Part shown: piece after piece, positions 1 to 9,950 of the stretch
Position numbering within the stretch: position 1 is the stretch's first letter
Layout: each line of letters starts with the position of its first letter
NCBI RefSeq assembly: GCF_000931935.2
Contig: NZ_AZAC01000023.1
Coordinates: 62,001-126,000 of the forward strand
Reading direction: 5' to 3'
DNA length: 64,000 nt
Source: Dethiosulfatarculus sandiegensis
Lineage (GTDB): Bacteria > Desulfobacterota > Desulfarculia > Desulfarculales > Desulfarculaceae
Notes under the pieces: generated by a model
Seen by the model: the letters and a program-made list of their open reading frames with translations, nothing else
Told to the model about the DNA's origin: nothing
Database searches by the model: none
Position numbers and translations under genes: made by a program

Positions 1-462
1 AGCCCCCGGACTGGGGTGTTCCACCAATTTGCGCAGATCCCTGGGCAGCAGACTGAGATCCTGATCCAACATCTTCCCCAGTTGAGCGGGCGACAGGTAA
101 ATATTTAAAAAGCACATATTCTGGGGAGCGGGAGTCTCGGCCCGGCAGGTGGCCTCGGGAGTAAAGGAGGTGACCACCGTCCCGGGCCTGCATACAATCT
201 TGCGGGAGCTGAGGCTGGAAAACTCAAAGCAGGCCTTTCCCACCCCGGCCAACTGAAAGGAAAAAATCAAAGGCGACTGGAAAAGCGGGAAAACACGTTT
301 CAAGGGATTCTTTGCACTGCACCTGAAAAAGACCATTTCCAGGCTGGGGGCAAGCGTGACATGGCTGACCTGTTCAGGGGAGAGGTCGTTAAATTCCCTT
401 AAAAAACCCCAGGATGAGTCATTTATGGAACGACTGACACCTTTTTGGGGAGTTAACATCAT
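1..462 (-). CDS. AraC-family regulator, N-terminal part only (cut by window edge)
   Basis: An uninterrupted reading frame runs leftward from ATG ATG (462/459) to the window edge, 154 codons without a stop. An AGGAT Shine-Dalgarno-like element lies just upstream of the start. The residues (WGFLREFNDLSPEQ near the start, then PLIFSFQLAGVGKACFEF and later MCFLNIYLSPAQLGKML) resemble the ligand-sensing N-terminal half of PchR-type AraC regulators. The C-terminal helix-turn-helix domain would lie outside the window, so the family call rests on the N-terminal half alone. The gene is divergent from dsrP, with about 520 bp between them, so it is a candidate regulator of dsrP. That link is inferred from position only. 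Confidence 0.6.
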   Translation of the reverse strand, partial: MMLTPQKGVSRSINDSSWGFLREFNDLSPEQVSHVTLAPSLEMVFFRCSAKNPLKRVFPLFQSPLIFSFQLAGVGKACFEFSSLSSRKIVCRPGTVVTSFTPEATCRAETPAPQNMCFLNIYLSPAQLGKMLDQDLSLLPRDLRKLVEHPSPGA

Positions 463-980
463 GATTTTTCATCCTAAATCAGGTCTGATCAACCGGTTGC
501 GCCCCCGACTTTCAAGGCTTTCATACTTTTAATGTAAATTTAATTTATTAGTTATACCTAACATGAGCATATGTCAACCCCTGATTTCATACCCCTGACT
601 TGCCTTCCGGCCTTTTTACACTGCACCACCGGCAACGAAACCATTCAGGAATTTTCCAGGCTTAGCCGGATTAAACCAAGTGCTGAAGACCGGTAATTCC
701 ATTATTGTGCTTTTACTTCAGTTGGTATAGGATAAGGCGCAATTCAACGAATAAGCCCTTGACTGCCCGCGCTTAATGGCAAGGGGAGGATATACGGCGA
801 CTATAAGGGCGATCGTTAAATAATGTGATTATCGGGATTTCCGGCAGTAAAGCCATATTCATCACAAACGGTTTCCGGAAAACCAAGACTGGTAAATTCA
901 CTTACCCCATTTGGATAAAAGCCTGAAACCAGGACCCTGGCCGTCGGGCTTGCCATGGTCCGCCTAAGGAGGAAAGGCTC
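463..980. other. 518-bp divergent intergenic region
   Basis: This separates the leftward AraC-type gene from the rightward dsrP gene and must hold both promoters. It is AT-rich at 520-580 and contains no convincing reading frame. I found no well-spaced sigma-70 pair and no sigma-54 element. An AAGGAGGAAAG Shine-Dalgarno stretch sits at 966-976, just before dsrP. Confidence 0.5.
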
Positions 981-2138
981 ATGCTGGAGTTGGCACTCAC
1001 AGGGACCAGACGCTACTGGAACTGGGTTCTGTTTTTACTGGTGATTATAGCGGCCGGATTCGGAGCCTACATGGTGCAATACCATGAAGGCCTTGCCGTA
1101 ACCGGTTTGAGCCGGGATGTCTCCTGGGGGCTTTATATTGCCCAGCTAACCTTTTTGGTGGGCGTAGCCGCATCTGCGGTGATGCTGGTTCTTCCCTATT
1201 ACCTTCATCACTATAAGGATTTCGGGCGCATAACCATCCTGGGCGAATTCCTGGCCATCTCAGCCGTGATAATGTGCATCCTGTTTGTGTTGGTTGACCT
1301 AGGCCAACCGATCCGAGTATTAAACACCCTTTTGCACCCCTCGCCGAATTCAATCCTTTTCTGGGATATCGTGGTGTTGCAGGGGTATTTGTTTTTGAAT
1401 CTTATCATCGGTTGGACCACCCTGGAGGCCGAACGCAAACAAGTTCCCCCGCCCTCCTGGGTTAAGCCCTTGATTTATCTTTCCATACCATGGGCGGTCT
1501 CGATCCATACGGTCACAGCCTTTTTGTATGCCGGACTTCCGGGCAGGGGCTACTGGCTCACCGCCATCATGGCCCCGCGTTTTCTGGCCTCGGCCTTTGC
1601 CGCAGGCCCCGCGGTCCTGATTCTTCTTGGCCTTTTCATCCGCCGCTTCACCAGCTTCGACCCGGGTAAAAAAGCCATACAGACCCTGGCCAAAATTGTG
1701 GCCTATGCCATCATCCTGCACCTGTTCTTCTTTTACCTTGAAGCCTTCACAGTGTTTTACAGCCAAATTCCCGGACACATGGATCACTTCATCTATCTTT
1801 ACTTCGGGCTCCACGGCCACTACTCCATGGTGCCCTTTATGTGGGCGGCCATGCTCATGGGCCTTGCTTCGATAGTGCTTTTGGTGGTTCCGAAATTCAG
1901 GCAAAATGAAAAAATACTCGCCGTAGCCTGCGTAATGGTCTTTGGCTGCACCTGGATCGACAAAGGCCTGGGCATGATGGCAGGCGGCTACATACCAAAC
2001 CCCATGCACGAGATAACCCCCTACACCCCCACCGGTCTTGAAATAGCAATAGCAGTGGGAGTCTACGCATTGGGAGCCCTGATACTCACCCTGCTTTACA
2101 AGACCGCCCTGGGAGTTAAAAGGGAAGTGGAAGAATAG
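981..2138 (+). CDS. dsrP: DsrP-type integral membrane menaquinol-interacting subunit (NrfD/PsrC family)
   Basis: The 385-residue polytopic protein is almost all hydrophobic helices and belongs to the NrfD/PsrC family. Segments such as SRDVSWGLYIAQLTFLVGVA, the YYLHHYKDFGRITILGEF stretch, DLGQPIR, SIHTVTAFLYAGLPGR and APRFLASAFAAGPA are the conserved signature of DsrP. DsrP is the quinone-side membrane subunit of the DsrMKJOP complex, which passes electrons between menaquinol and DsrC trisulfide in sulfate reducers. Normally dsrP closes a dsrMKJO operon. Here it stands alone, followed by its own terminator and a convergent chemoreceptor gene, so its partner subunits are not in the window. The start at 981 is supported by an AAGGAGGAAAG ribosome-binding site. 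The family call is firm; the exact complex it joins is not known. Confidence 0.85.
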   Translation: MLELALTGTRRYWNWVLFLLVIIAAGFGAYMVQYHEGLAVTGLSRDVSWGLYIAQLTFLVGVAASAVMLVLPYYLHHYKDFGRITILGEFLAISAVIMCILFVLVDLGQPIRVLNTLLHPSPNSILFWDIVVLQGYLFLNLIIGWTTLEAERKQVPPPSWVKPLIYLSIPWAVSIHTVTAFLYAGLPGRGYWLTAIMAPRFLASAFAAGPAVLILLGLFIRRFTSFDPGKKAIQTLAKIVAYAIILHLFFFYLEAFTVFYSQIPGHMDHFIYLYFGLHGHYSMVPFMWAAMLMGLASIVLLVVPKFRQNEKILAVACVMVFGCTWIDKGLGMMAGGYIPNPMHEITPYTPTGLEIAIAVGVYALGALILTLLYKTALGVKREVEE

Positions 2139-2159
2139 AAAGACTTCTAATTGAAAATA

Positions 2160-2194
2160 AAGGCAGGGCATCTTACATGACGCCCTGCCTTTTC
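2160..2194. terminator. Bidirectional intrinsic terminator between dsrP and chemoreceptor 1
   Basis: A perfect 10-bp stem (AAGGCAGGGC / GCCCTGCCTT) with a 12-nt loop is followed by TTTTCATTT on the plus strand. On the minus strand the tail is TTTATTTTC. It lies between convergent genes and can serve both. Confidence 0.85.
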
Positions 2195-2212
2195 ATTTGG
2201 CCAAATTAAATC

Positions 2213-4129
2213 TTAAAAATCCGCGAAATCTTCATCATCCAACGGCAGGGCCGACGCCTTCTTGGGAGGCGCTGGAGGCTTGTTTGCCTTGGGGCGGGCA
2301 GAATCGGCCATTTTTTGAGGTGTATGAGGTGTCTGTCCGGCTGAACTACGGGGCACCCTTGGGCTGGAAGAAGCCCTTCCTTTGCTGCCGTAAACCACAC
2401 TCATCAGGCGACCGGCAATGCTTGCGATTTCCTCGGACTGGGCACTCAGCTCCTCGGCCGCGGCTGCGGATTCCTCAGCGCTGGCAGCCGTGTTTTGGGT
2501 TACCCGATCCATGGCTGTAACCGCCTTGTTGATCTGGTCAATACCCTGGGCCTGCTCACTGGAAGCGGCCGCGATTTCACTTACCAATCCCGCTGCCTTG
2601 GTGGCGTTTTCCGCCACTTCGGAAAAGGCTCCGTCCACTTCCTTGGCCAGGTTCACCCCATGATCGATGCGGGTGATGGTTCCGGCGATCAACTCGGCCG
2701 TGTTCTTGGCAGCCTCGGCAGCCCGCATGGCCAGGTTGCGCACCTCATCGGCCACCACAGCAAACCCGGCTCCCGCTTCACCGGCCCTGGCAGCCTCCAC
2801 AGCGGCGTTAAGGGCCAAAAGATTAGTCTGGAAGGCAATTTCATCTATGCTCTTGATGATTTTGCTAATTTCCTCCCCTGCCTGGGCAATCTCATCCATG
2901 GACTGGCGCATCTGGCTCATACTCTGGCCAGCAGTTTTGGTATGGGTGCCCACCGCTCCCATCAGGCTGTCGGCCTCAGAGGCGTGTTCCGCGTTCTGCC
3001 GGGTCATGGAGGTGAGTTCCTCCAGGGAAGCGGAGGTCTCTTCAATGGAGGCCGCCTGTTCACTGGTGCCTTCGGCCAGGGACTGGCCGGACTGTGCCAC
3101 CTCGGTGGAAGCGGATGCAACCTGGCTGGAACCGGCTTCAAGTTGCTCGGCGGCGTTGCTGATGGGTTTGGTTATGGAGCGGGTCAGTAAAAACACACCC
3201 ACCACGGTTATCACAAGGGCAATCAAGCCGATGAGTAAAGAAATATTGCGAATATTATAGGCTGGGGCCATGAACTCATCTACATCCTGAGTAAAGGCCA
3301 CAGTCCAGCCGGTTATGGGCACAGGAGCGAAACCACAGATCTTGGATATCCCGTTAAAAAGATATTCTTCAACTCCCTTTTCTCCGGCCAGCATGCGTTT
3401 GTTTATATCTTCCATACCGGCCAGGTTGGAGGCGTTCAGGGCCAAAATATGCTTGGAGACCGGATGGGCAACCACCACGCCTTTTCGATCCACCATCCAG
3501 GCATAACCGGTTTGGCCAACCTTGATTGCGGTAATTTTCTTTGAGAGTTCGGTTGTCTGCAAAATTGTAGCCAGCATTCCGCTGATACTGCCATCATCAC
3601 TTTTCAAAGGAGTCGCGATTACCACAATCGCATTACCGGACAGCTTTGATTTTATAGGGGGGGAAATGGTGGTATCACCCTGCATGGCTGCCTTGAAATA
3701 AGCACGTTCTCCCACATTTATATTAGTAGTTTTACCGTTCTTACTATCAGCAATTACCTGACCTTTTTTGTCTGTTATAATGATACTCTCGTAACCGTCA
3801 CCAAGGGTTTTTCCCAATTTTGCCAACCAGTTATTAGCCGAAACAATCTGCTCAGCAGCGGCCATCCGCCCTTCGGATCCGGCCTTGGCTGCCGCACTGG
3901 TCAGAAGGGCGTCTGTCGCCACCGCCTTTGTGAGTTTGACTTCCTGGGATAGAATACTTTGGGCCACCTCTGCCAGAGAAGCGGCTAAATTGGATACCTG
4001 GGAAGAACCCTGTTTTTGCAGAGCGTCGGTGGCATTGATAACCCCAGTGGCGGCAACTACAACCAGTGGTATTAAAACCGCCAAAATCCCACTCAGCATT
4101 AACCTGAAAGCCACGCTGCGTTTCTTCAT
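2213..4129 (-). CDS. Methyl-accepting chemotaxis protein 1 (Cache-type)
   Basis: A 638-residue chemoreceptor. It has TM1 at about 11-31, an extracytoplasmic double-Cache-like sensor at about 40-285 and TM2 at about 300-322. A short HAMP-like start (TRSITKPIS) is followed almost directly by the long cytoplasmic coiled coil, so a full-length HAMP domain is not evident. The signalling hairpin tip, with [20 protein letters not shown] and [13 protein letters not shown], is intact at about 425-465. The C-terminus is a Pro/Lys-rich linker ending [11 protein letters not shown], which may be a tether for adaptation enzymes. The start is supported by an AGGGAGATAGATC leader before ATG. It is a close paralogue of the next gene: over roughly 230 cytoplasmic residues I count nine differences, while the sensor domains diverge more. 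The ligand is unknown. Confidence 0.93.
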   Translation of the reverse strand: MKKRSVAFRLMLSGILAVLIPLVVVAATGVINATDALQKQGSSQVSNLAASLAEVAQSILSQEVKLTKAVATDALLTSAAAKAGSEGRMAAAEQIVSANNWLAKLGKTLGDGYESIIITDKKGQVIADSKNGKTTNINVGERAYFKAAMQGDTTISPPIKSKLSGNAIVVIATPLKSDDGSISGMLATILQTTELSKKITAIKVGQTGYAWMVDRKGVVVAHPVSKHILALNASNLAGMEDINKRMLAGEKGVEEYLFNGISKICGFAPVPITGWTVAFTQDVDEFMAPAYNIRNISLLIGLIALVITVVGVFLLTRSITKPISNAAEQLEAGSSQVASASTEVAQSGQSLAEGTSEQAASIEETSASLEELTSMTRQNAEHASEADSLMGAVGTHTKTAGQSMSQMRQSMDEIAQAGEEISKIIKSIDEIAFQTNLLALNAAVEAARAGEAGAGFAVVADEVRNLAMRAAEAAKNTAELIAGTITRIDHGVNLAKEVDGAFSEVAENATKAAGLVSEIAAASSEQAQGIDQINKAVTAMDRVTQNTAASAEESAAAAEELSAQSEEIASIAGRLMSVVYGSKGRASSSPRVPRSSAGQTPHTPQKMADSARPKANKPPAPPKKASALPLDDEDFADF

Positions 4130-5037
4130 GATCTATCTCCCTGAGGGCAAGGCTTCGCGCCTGGTTTTACCGACCCTTTGAGCTAAAGGTCGGCGAAAAT
4201 CAAACGAATCTAGAACTGTAAAAGTTTTTTATTGTTATTGACTATCAAAAAACCAAAAGCACAGTTTAATTCAGAGCCGTAACTCCAAAGAAAAAACAGG
4301 AGATAGGAATAAGGAAGTAAAAGTGTGCCATTATAGAGCGTACGAATTCACTGAACAGCAATAAGTTAATGGAGCAGGCTGTTTGTTAATAGTATACTCC
4401 CAAAATTGTTACTGCCTATAGTTTTAAACTATTTTCGTTGTTTTTTATTATTAAAATTAAACGAGTGTAAAGGCAGCAAACCAAGGCCACAGTACAACTT
4501 TTTTATTATTCCAATCAGTAACGCTCCCACTTTAAACGCTCTTGAGCCGTAAAATCGGGAATCAGCTAACGACCCGCAAAAAAAGACTATTTAAATATGT
4601 TAATCCAGAGATGCCTCCGGTTTTACCCATTAACTAAACATTAGTATATTTTATTTTTAAAATCAAACTTTTTTTCAATTACCAAAAGTATTATTAACGA
4701 AAATTTGGTCTACCGCATTTTCACTTAACTAAACTTAAATCAATTTCTCCATCAACGGATCAAGTCAAGGCGACATTTTTCCCTGTCAATTTGTCTTTTA
4801 GTAAGGTGCAGCAGGTATGTATAAATAAAAAAGATGGCACCTGAGAAGAATGATTCTTAATAAAATATATTACAAAATATATAATTATGTCTTTTTGAGG
4901 CTTATTTTCAGAACAAAAACCAGTTTCTCCGCCGGACCTGTTTATTTCTCTTTACGGGGGGGCTTGCCAGCAACAAACACCGCAAACCGCTTACGCGGTT
5001 TGCGGTATCAATTGGAAAACCTTTGAAAGGAGATTAA
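4130..5037. other. 908-bp AT-rich spacer between two chemoreceptor genes
   Basis: No credible gene is visible. The right end holds the terminator of chemoreceptor 2. The left end carries a weak flagellar-type promoter candidate for chemoreceptor 1 on the minus strand: TAGA (complement of 4209-4212), 14 nt, then GCCGACCT (complement of 4187-4194). The sigma-28 consensus is TAAA-N15-GCCGATAA, so this is only a partial match. The rest is homopolymer-rich AT sequence. Confidence 0.4.
4979..5006 (-). terminator. Hairpin terminator of chemoreceptor 2
   Basis: A perfect 12-bp inverted repeat (ACCGCAAACCGC, loop TTAC, GCGGTTTGCGGT) starts about 30 nt past the stop codon. On the minus strand it is followed by GTTTGTTG. 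The U tract is weak, so it may be a stabilising stem as well as a terminator. Confidence 0.6.
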
Positions 5038-6954
5038 TTAAAAATCAGCAAAGTCTTCATCATCAAGGGGCAAGGCACCTTTCTTTGTCCTGGCCGCGGC
5101 AGGGTGGGGGTTTGCTGTTCTTTGAATTGCCGCAGCAGCCGTTTTCTTATGTTCAATCTTCGGCACTACTCGATCAGTAAGCTTACTCGCATCGCCGGAA
5201 GCTTTTTTACTGCCATAAACCACAAACATGAGGCGACTGGCGATGCTTGCGATCTCTTCGGACTGGGCGCTCAGTTCCTCGGCCGCTGCCGCAGACTCCT
5301 CCGCGCTGGCCGCTGTATTCTGGGTCACCTGGTCCATGGCGGTGACAGCCTTGCTGATCTGGTCAATACCCTGGGCCTGTTCATTGGAAGCAGCCGCGAT
5401 TTCACTTACCAATCCGGCTGCCTTGGTGGCGTTTTCAGCCACCTCGGAAAAGGCTCCGTCCACTTCTTTGGCCAAATTCACCCCATGATCAATGCGGGTG
5501 ATGGTTCCGGCGATCAGCTCCGCCGTATTCTTGGCAGCTTCGGCAGCCCGCATGGCCAGGCTGCGGACCTCATCGGCCACCACTGCGAACCCGGCTCCCG
5601 CCTCACCGGCCCGTGCCGCCTCCACAGCGGCGTTAAGGGCCAACAGGTTGGTCTGGAAGGCAATCTCATCGATACTCTTGATAATCTTGCTGATTTCTTC
5701 CCCTGCCTGGGCAATCTCGTCCATGGACTGGCGCATCTGGCTCATGCTCTGGCCAGCAGTTTTGGTCTGAGAGCCCACCGCGCCCATCAGGCTATCCGCC
5801 TCTGAGGCGTGTTCCGCATTCTGCCTGGTCATGGAGGTGATTTCCTCCAGGGAGGCGGAAGTTTCTTCAATAGATGCCGCCTGTTCACTGGTGCCTTCGG
5901 CCAGGGACTGGCCGGACTGGGCCACCTCGGTGGAGGCGGCTGCAACCTGGCTGGAACCGGCTTCAAGCTCCCTAGCCGCGCTGCTGATGGGCTTGGTAAT
6001 GGAACGGGTGAGCCACAATACACCAACCACGGTCAACACAAGGGCAATAACCCCGATGATTAGTGAAATGTTGCGGATGTGATAGGCAGGGGCCATGAAC
6101 TCATCTATGTTCTGGGTAAAGGCCACACTCCAACCGGTTATAGGCACCGGAGCGAAACCGCATATTTTGTGAAACCCTTTAAAATCATATTCCTCAATAC
6201 CGCTCTCTCCCGCCAACATCCGCTTGATAACAGTTTCCATGCCGCCCAGGGTTGAAGCATTAAGGGTGAGGATATTTTTAGGATTGGGATGGGCGACAAA
6301 AACACCTTTTTGATCAACCATCCAGGGGTAGCCGGTTTCCCCTACCCTGATGGAGGTGATTTTCTTGGAAAATTCAGTGGTCTGGATAACCGTTGCCAGC
6401 ATACCGTTGATTCTGCCGTCATCACCTCTTACAGGGCTGGCGACCGCCACCACCGGATGACCGGATATCTTGGATTTTATTGGCGCGGAAATGGTGCTTT
6501 TACCCTGCATGGCGGCCTTGAAATATTCACGGTCCGCCACATTTATGTTACTGCTTTTGCCGCTGTTGCTGTCTGCAATAGTCTGACCGTTCTTATCGGC
6601 AACGATAATCATCTCGTAGTCGTTTCCCAGGCTTTTACCAGCCTTGGTCAACCAGTTGCTGGCCAGGGTCTGCATCTCAGAGGCAGCCAAGCTACCTTCT
6701 GTTGCAACTTTGGCCGCCACCCCGGTCACAAGGGTGTCCAAGGCCATCTCTTTTACCAGTTTTACTTCCTGGGAAAGAATACTCTGGGCCGTCTCGGCCA
6801 GGGCGGCCGCAACTTTAGAGACCTGAGAAGCTCCTTGTTTTTCCAAGGCTTCTGTGGAATTGATCACCCCGGCCCCGGCCACCACAACCAGAGGTATCAA
6901 AACCGCCAATACACCGCTCAGCATCAATCTGAAGGCTAAGCTGCGTTTTTTCAT
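5038..6954 (-). CDS. Methyl-accepting chemotaxis protein 2 (Cache-type), paralogue of MCP 1
   Basis: A 638-residue chemoreceptor laid out like its neighbour. Its order is TM1, double-Cache-like periplasmic sensor, TM2, a minimal TRSITKPIS linker, and a long coiled coil with the canonical [20 protein letters not shown] tip. It has the same terminal sequence, [11 protein letters not shown]. The frame is open upstream to 7035, but I place the start at ATG 6954. GGAGGTGG lies immediately before it, and [14 protein letters not shown] aligns with the first residues of MCP 1. Sensor domains of the two copies differ clearly, for example around the hydrophilic loops at residues 70-120, suggesting different ligands wired to the same signalling module. 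The ligand is unknown. Confidence 0.93.
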   Translation of the reverse strand: MKKRSLAFRLMLSGVLAVLIPLVVVAGAGVINSTEALEKQGASQVSKVAAALAETAQSILSQEVKLVKEMALDTLVTGVAAKVATEGSLAASEMQTLASNWLTKAGKSLGNDYEMIIVADKNGQTIADSNSGKSSNINVADREYFKAAMQGKSTISAPIKSKISGHPVVAVASPVRGDDGRINGMLATVIQTTEFSKKITSIRVGETGYPWMVDQKGVFVAHPNPKNILTLNASTLGGMETVIKRMLAGESGIEEYDFKGFHKICGFAPVPITGWSVAFTQNIDEFMAPAYHIRNISLIIGVIALVLTVVGVLWLTRSITKPISSAARELEAGSSQVAAASTEVAQSGQSLAEGTSEQAASIEETSASLEEITSMTRQNAEHASEADSLMGAVGSQTKTAGQSMSQMRQSMDEIAQAGEEISKIIKSIDEIAFQTNLLALNAAVEAARAGEAGAGFAVVADEVRSLAMRAAEAAKNTAELIAGTITRIDHGVNLAKEVDGAFSEVAENATKAAGLVSEIAAASNEQAQGIDQISKAVTAMDQVTQNTAASAEESAAAAEELSAQSEEIASIASRLMFVVYGSKKASGDASKLTDRVVPKIEHKKTAAAAIQRTANPHPAAARTKKGALPLDDEDFADF

Positions 6955-7870
6955 AATCCACCTCCCTGAACCAAGGATTTTCCACCCTATCCACCCTGTG
7001 TTGCAAAACCGGTAAATAAGGTTTTTCAGACACACATATTAGGTCCTTTGCCGATACGCGAATTCACGCAACCAAGGACTTTTTTTTGAGCCAAAGCTCC
7101 TGGAACAAGACAAATATATGAGGGGGCGGGAAGCGGCGTAAACAGAGGGAGGGAGGCAATATGGTACTCTGGGCGCGGGTGCTTCTTGGGAGCAGGCTAT
7201 TTCTAATAAATATACTACCAATTATAATTATGACTATAGGATTAAGCTATTTTTTTACCGTTCACTACCTCCTCTGGAAATTTTTGTGACATTAAAAAGT
7301 AGACAAAATCGGAAACAGATCGTTGAGCCAAGCTGCTCCTAACCTGGACGCCGGTACTATTTCACAAAGGTACCACTGCCGATGAATCTCATTCAAAAAA
7401 TATAGTACCACCGAAAATTCTACTTTTAACTATATGATTTCACAATGTTTATTAAGTTAAATCCTGATTTTGTAACCTTATTTACAACTGGATTTTAAAA
7501 AAACCGTTCAGAGCCTTTCCACCAATTTTAGATATATTATCTAAATAGATAACCGATATTTTAAGTAGCCCAGCACCATCTACCCCTTCTGAGAAAAGAA
7601 GGTTACTTTCCTTTTGAAGAACCGAATTTAAAAGAAGTAAACCCATGCGGGTCGCTTTGCGATTAAAGTCCCACTTAGGATGACCGTACAAATTGCCTAA
7701 AAATGAACAACCAATCATTTAAAATTGTTAAAAACCTCACAAAACAGCAACAGGCAAACTTTAAAACAACCTGATCTATAATTTCAATTTATACAGCCCA
7801 AAAACAAGTTGCGGCCCGGTGGTTTGGTTCACCGGGCCGCATAGGCAGGAAGCCACTTCATTAATAAAAA
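6955..7870. other. ~915-bp AT-rich spacer upstream of chemoreceptor 2
   Basis: No recognisable gene. A 78-codon minus-strand frame at 7482-7718 has no familiar motif and no clear ribosome-binding site; I treat it as probably non-coding. The region must contain the chemoreceptor 2 promoter. A GCCGATAC string at 7049-7056 is on the wrong strand for that gene. The right end holds the terminator at 7811-7840. Confidence 0.4.
7811..7840 (-). terminator. Intrinsic terminator after the PLP-enzyme gene
   Basis: An 11-bp GC-rich perfect stem (GCGGCCCGGTG / CACCGGGCCGC) is followed on the minus strand by AACTTGTTTTT. It ends the leftward transcription unit that contains the two PLP enzymes. Confidence 0.8.
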
Positions 7871-8821
7871 TCAATTCCAGGGCAGTGAGGCCAAATCCAC
7901 ATTACCGCCGGATATAATCACTCCCGCCCTTTTCCCCTTTAAATCGACCTTTTTGGTCAAAAGGCCCGCCACGGGAACAGCGGAAGAAGGCTCAATGATT
8001 ATCTTCATACGCTCCCACACAATCCGCATGGCGCTTATGATCTCTTCATCGCTCACCGTGACAATATGGGATACATATTCCTGCAACACGGGAAAAGTAA
8101 GGTTGCCGGGTGCAGTCAAAAGACCGTCCGCCACTGTGTTTGGATTTTTCTGAGGCACGATCTCGCCTTTTTGCAGGGATTGCCAGGCAAAATTGGAGCC
8201 CAGGGGCTCAACCCCCACCACCTCGATCTTTTCCGAAATTCCCTTTACCGCCAGGGCGGTTCCTGCCATAAGCCCCCCGCCGCCCACCGGAGCCAGCACC
8301 AGATCCAGGTCTGCCACCTGGTCCAAAAGCTCCAGCGCGGCAGTGCCCTGGCCTGCCATAACCAAATGATCATTATAAGGATGAACCATTTTGGCTCCGG
8401 TTTTTTGGGCCACTTCCGCAGCCAGGGCTTCCCTGTGGGCCTGGGTGGGTTTACTGAGGTAAACATTGGCCCCATAGCCCTTAACCGCATTCAGTTTCAC
8501 AGTGGGAGCATTCTCGGGCATGACAATCTCAGCCTTGATCCCTCTGGTCTTGGCTGCCCAGGCCAGGGCCCCGGCATGGTTGCCCGAAGAATGGGTCAAG
8601 ACTCCTTTGGCTGCCTCTTCATCGGAAAGGGAAAACACCGCATTGGTTGCTCCCCTGGCCTTAAAGGCTCCCACCTTCTGAAAATTCTCGCATTTTAAAA
8701 AGACCTCGCCCCCGCAAAAGCCGTTTAAGGTTTCAGACGTGCAAACAGGAGTGCGGTGAATGTAAGGCCTTATGCGTTCCGCAGCTTTTTGGATAGCTGT
8801 GAGATCCGGACGAGGAATCAT
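7871..8821 (-). CDS. Threonine/serine dehydratase-serine racemase family PLP enzyme
   Basis: A 316-residue fold-type II PLP enzyme. It has the Schiff-base lysine in AFKARGA (K54), the SSGNHAGALAWAA motif that holds the substrate carboxylate, the PVGGGGLMAG phosphate-binding loop, and a C-terminal SGGNVD. These match the biodegradative threonine dehydratase, serine racemase and threo-3-hydroxyaspartate ammonia-lyase group. It lacks the C-terminal ACT-like regulatory domain of biosynthetic IlvA, so a catabolic or racemising role is more likely than isoleucine synthesis. It follows the desulfhydrase-type gene by 130 bp in the same direction, with competing hairpins between them. The start is ATG 8821 with AAAGGAT upstream. 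The exact substrate cannot be read from sequence. Confidence 0.85.
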   Translation of the reverse strand: MIPRPDLTAIQKAAERIRPYIHRTPVCTSETLNGFCGGEVFLKCENFQKVGAFKARGATNAVFSLSDEEAAKGVLTHSSGNHAGALAWAAKTRGIKAEIVMPENAPTVKLNAVKGYGANVYLSKPTQAHREALAAEVAQKTGAKMVHPYNDHLVMAGQGTAALELLDQVADLDLVLAPVGGGGLMAGTALAVKGISEKIEVVGVEPLGSNFAWQSLQKGEIVPQKNPNTVADGLLTAPGNLTFPVLQEYVSHIVTVSDEEIISAMRIVWERMKIIIEPSSAVPVAGLLTKKVDLKGKRAGVIISGGNVDLASLPWN

Positions 8822-8840
8822 GAAAAGCAGATCCTTTCCC

Positions 8841-8915
8841 GGCCCTTACTATTCAAACCACAAGTAAGGGCCTTTATTTGGTTTCTCTTTGGTAATTGCC
8901 TTTAAAGGCCCTTAC
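8841..8915 (-). promoter_or_regulatory. Mutually exclusive hairpins in the leader of the dehydratase/racemase gene
   Basis: On the minus strand three segments follow one another. Segment 1 is 8915-8903, GTAAGGGCCTTTA in plus notation of its complement. Segment 2 (8876-8864) is its perfect 13-nt complement. Segment 3 (8850-8841) is complementary to ten bases of segment 2. Thus 1:2 (13 bp) and 2:3 (10 bp) cannot coexist. The 2:3 stem ends directly beside the AAAGGA ribosome-binding site of the downstream gene. No leader peptide is obvious. The function (attenuation, translational control or processing) is inference. Confidence 0.45.
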
Positions 8916-8951
8916 CAAGCAACTACTGGGGGTAAGCTAAAAAATAAACTA

Positions 8952-9950
8952 TCACTCCATGAAACTGTCTTCATATACATGCAGAGCGGGCGAACCACCG
9001 GTATGTACAAACAAGACTTTTTCATCTTTTTTGAAAAAGCCCGTTCTGATCAGGTCAAGCATACCGGCCATGGCCTTGCCAGTGTAAACCGGGTCCAGAA
9101 GTATGGCCTCGGTCTTGGCCAGGGTGCGGACCGCATCCACCATGGAGTCTGTGGGAAGGGAGTAACCAGGCCCCACATAATCACCAAAGCAAAGAATTTC
9201 CTCCCTTGGCAGCTCCTCTCTCACACCCACATGCAGGGCCGTAGCCTTTGCCAGGTCATAGACCAGTTTTTCCTGATCTTCCTTGGTGCGGCTAACATTG
9301 ACCCCCACCACCGGCACCTGACTGTTGTTGCCGAAAAAGCCCACCACCAGCCCGGCATGGGTCCCGGCGCTGCCGCTGGGGCAAACCACCCGGTCAAACT
9401 TGATCCCCATCTCAAAAGACTGGTTCAGTATCTCTTCGGCGCAGGCCACGTAGCCGGTGGCGCCGATAGTATTAGAGGCTCCGCCCGGAATCACGTAGGG
9501 TTTTCTGCTCTGGGCCTTTAGCCCGTCGGCCACTTTCTGCATTTCCTTAGCCATATCCGAACCGCCCGGAACCACGATTATTTCCTCAACCCCCATAAGT
9601 CGGTAAATCAGGTTGTTGCCCATGGCCCTGGGCCTGTAACTACCGGCCACCCTCTCCTCTAAAACCAGACGGCACTTGATGCCTTCCTTGGCTGCGGCGG
9701 CCAGGGTCAGGCGGCAGTGGTTTGACTGCACCGCGCCGCAAGTGATAAGGGTGTCCGCTCCCTGGGCCAAGGCATCGGCCACGACAAACTCAAGCTTGCG
9801 GGTCTTGTTGCCTCCTGCGGCCAGGCCGAGCATATCATCCCTTTTCATGTATATCTCAGGCCCCCCCATAAAGGTCGTCAAGTTATTCAGCTTTTCGATC
9901 GGAGTCTGTCCCACGGTGTAGCGGCGACGGGGAAAACGCGCCAAATTCAT
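8952..9950 (-). CDS. D-cysteine desulfhydrase / L-cysteate sulfo-lyase family PLP enzyme
   Basis: A 332-residue member of the ACC deaminase/D-cysteine desulfhydrase family. It begins MNLARFPRRRYT and has the PLP lysine in GGNKTRKLE (K49), the QSNHCRLTLAAA motif, GSAGTHAGLVVGF and a C-terminal HTGGSPALHVYE. In this family DcyD splits D-cysteine into pyruvate, sulfide and ammonia, while CuyA splits L-cysteate into pyruvate, sulfite and ammonia; the two are hard to tell apart by eye. The gene sits downstream of a polar amino acid importer under sigma-54 control. In an organism with Dsr machinery a cysteate lyase would feed sulfite to respiration. The start is ATG 9950 with AAGGAGA at good spacing. 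The family call is firm; the substrate is open. Confidence 0.85.
   Translation of the reverse strand: MNLARFPRRRYTVGQTPIEKLNNLTTFMGGPEIYMKRDDMLGLAAGGNKTRKLEFVVADALAQGADTLITCGAVQSNHCRLTLAAAAKEGIKCRLVLEERVAGSYRPRAMGNNLIYRLMGVEEIIVVPGGSDMAKEMQKVADGLKAQSRKPYVIPGGASNTIGATGYVACAEEILNQSFEMGIKFDRVVCPSGSAGTHAGLVVGFFGNNSQVPVVGVNVSRTKEDQEKLVYDLAKATALHVGVREELPREEILCFGDYVGPGYSLPTDSMVDAVRTLAKTEAILLDPVYTGKAMAGMLDLIRTGFFKKDEKVLFVHTGGSPALHVYEDSFME

Noticed and set aside
1350-2171. Long open frames antisense to dsrP and, elsewhere, antisense to chemoreceptor, trp and aro genes
   Set aside because: They overlap strongly supported genes, lack family motifs, and arise from codon bias on the sense strand.
7049-7056. 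GCCGATAC, a flagellar sigma-28-like -10
   Set aside because: It points away from the chemoreceptor gene and has no TAAA at the proper distance.
7482-7718. 78-codon minus-strand frame in the spacer upstream of chemoreceptor 2
   Set aside because: No recognisable family or convincing start signal; may be a relic but cannot be supported.
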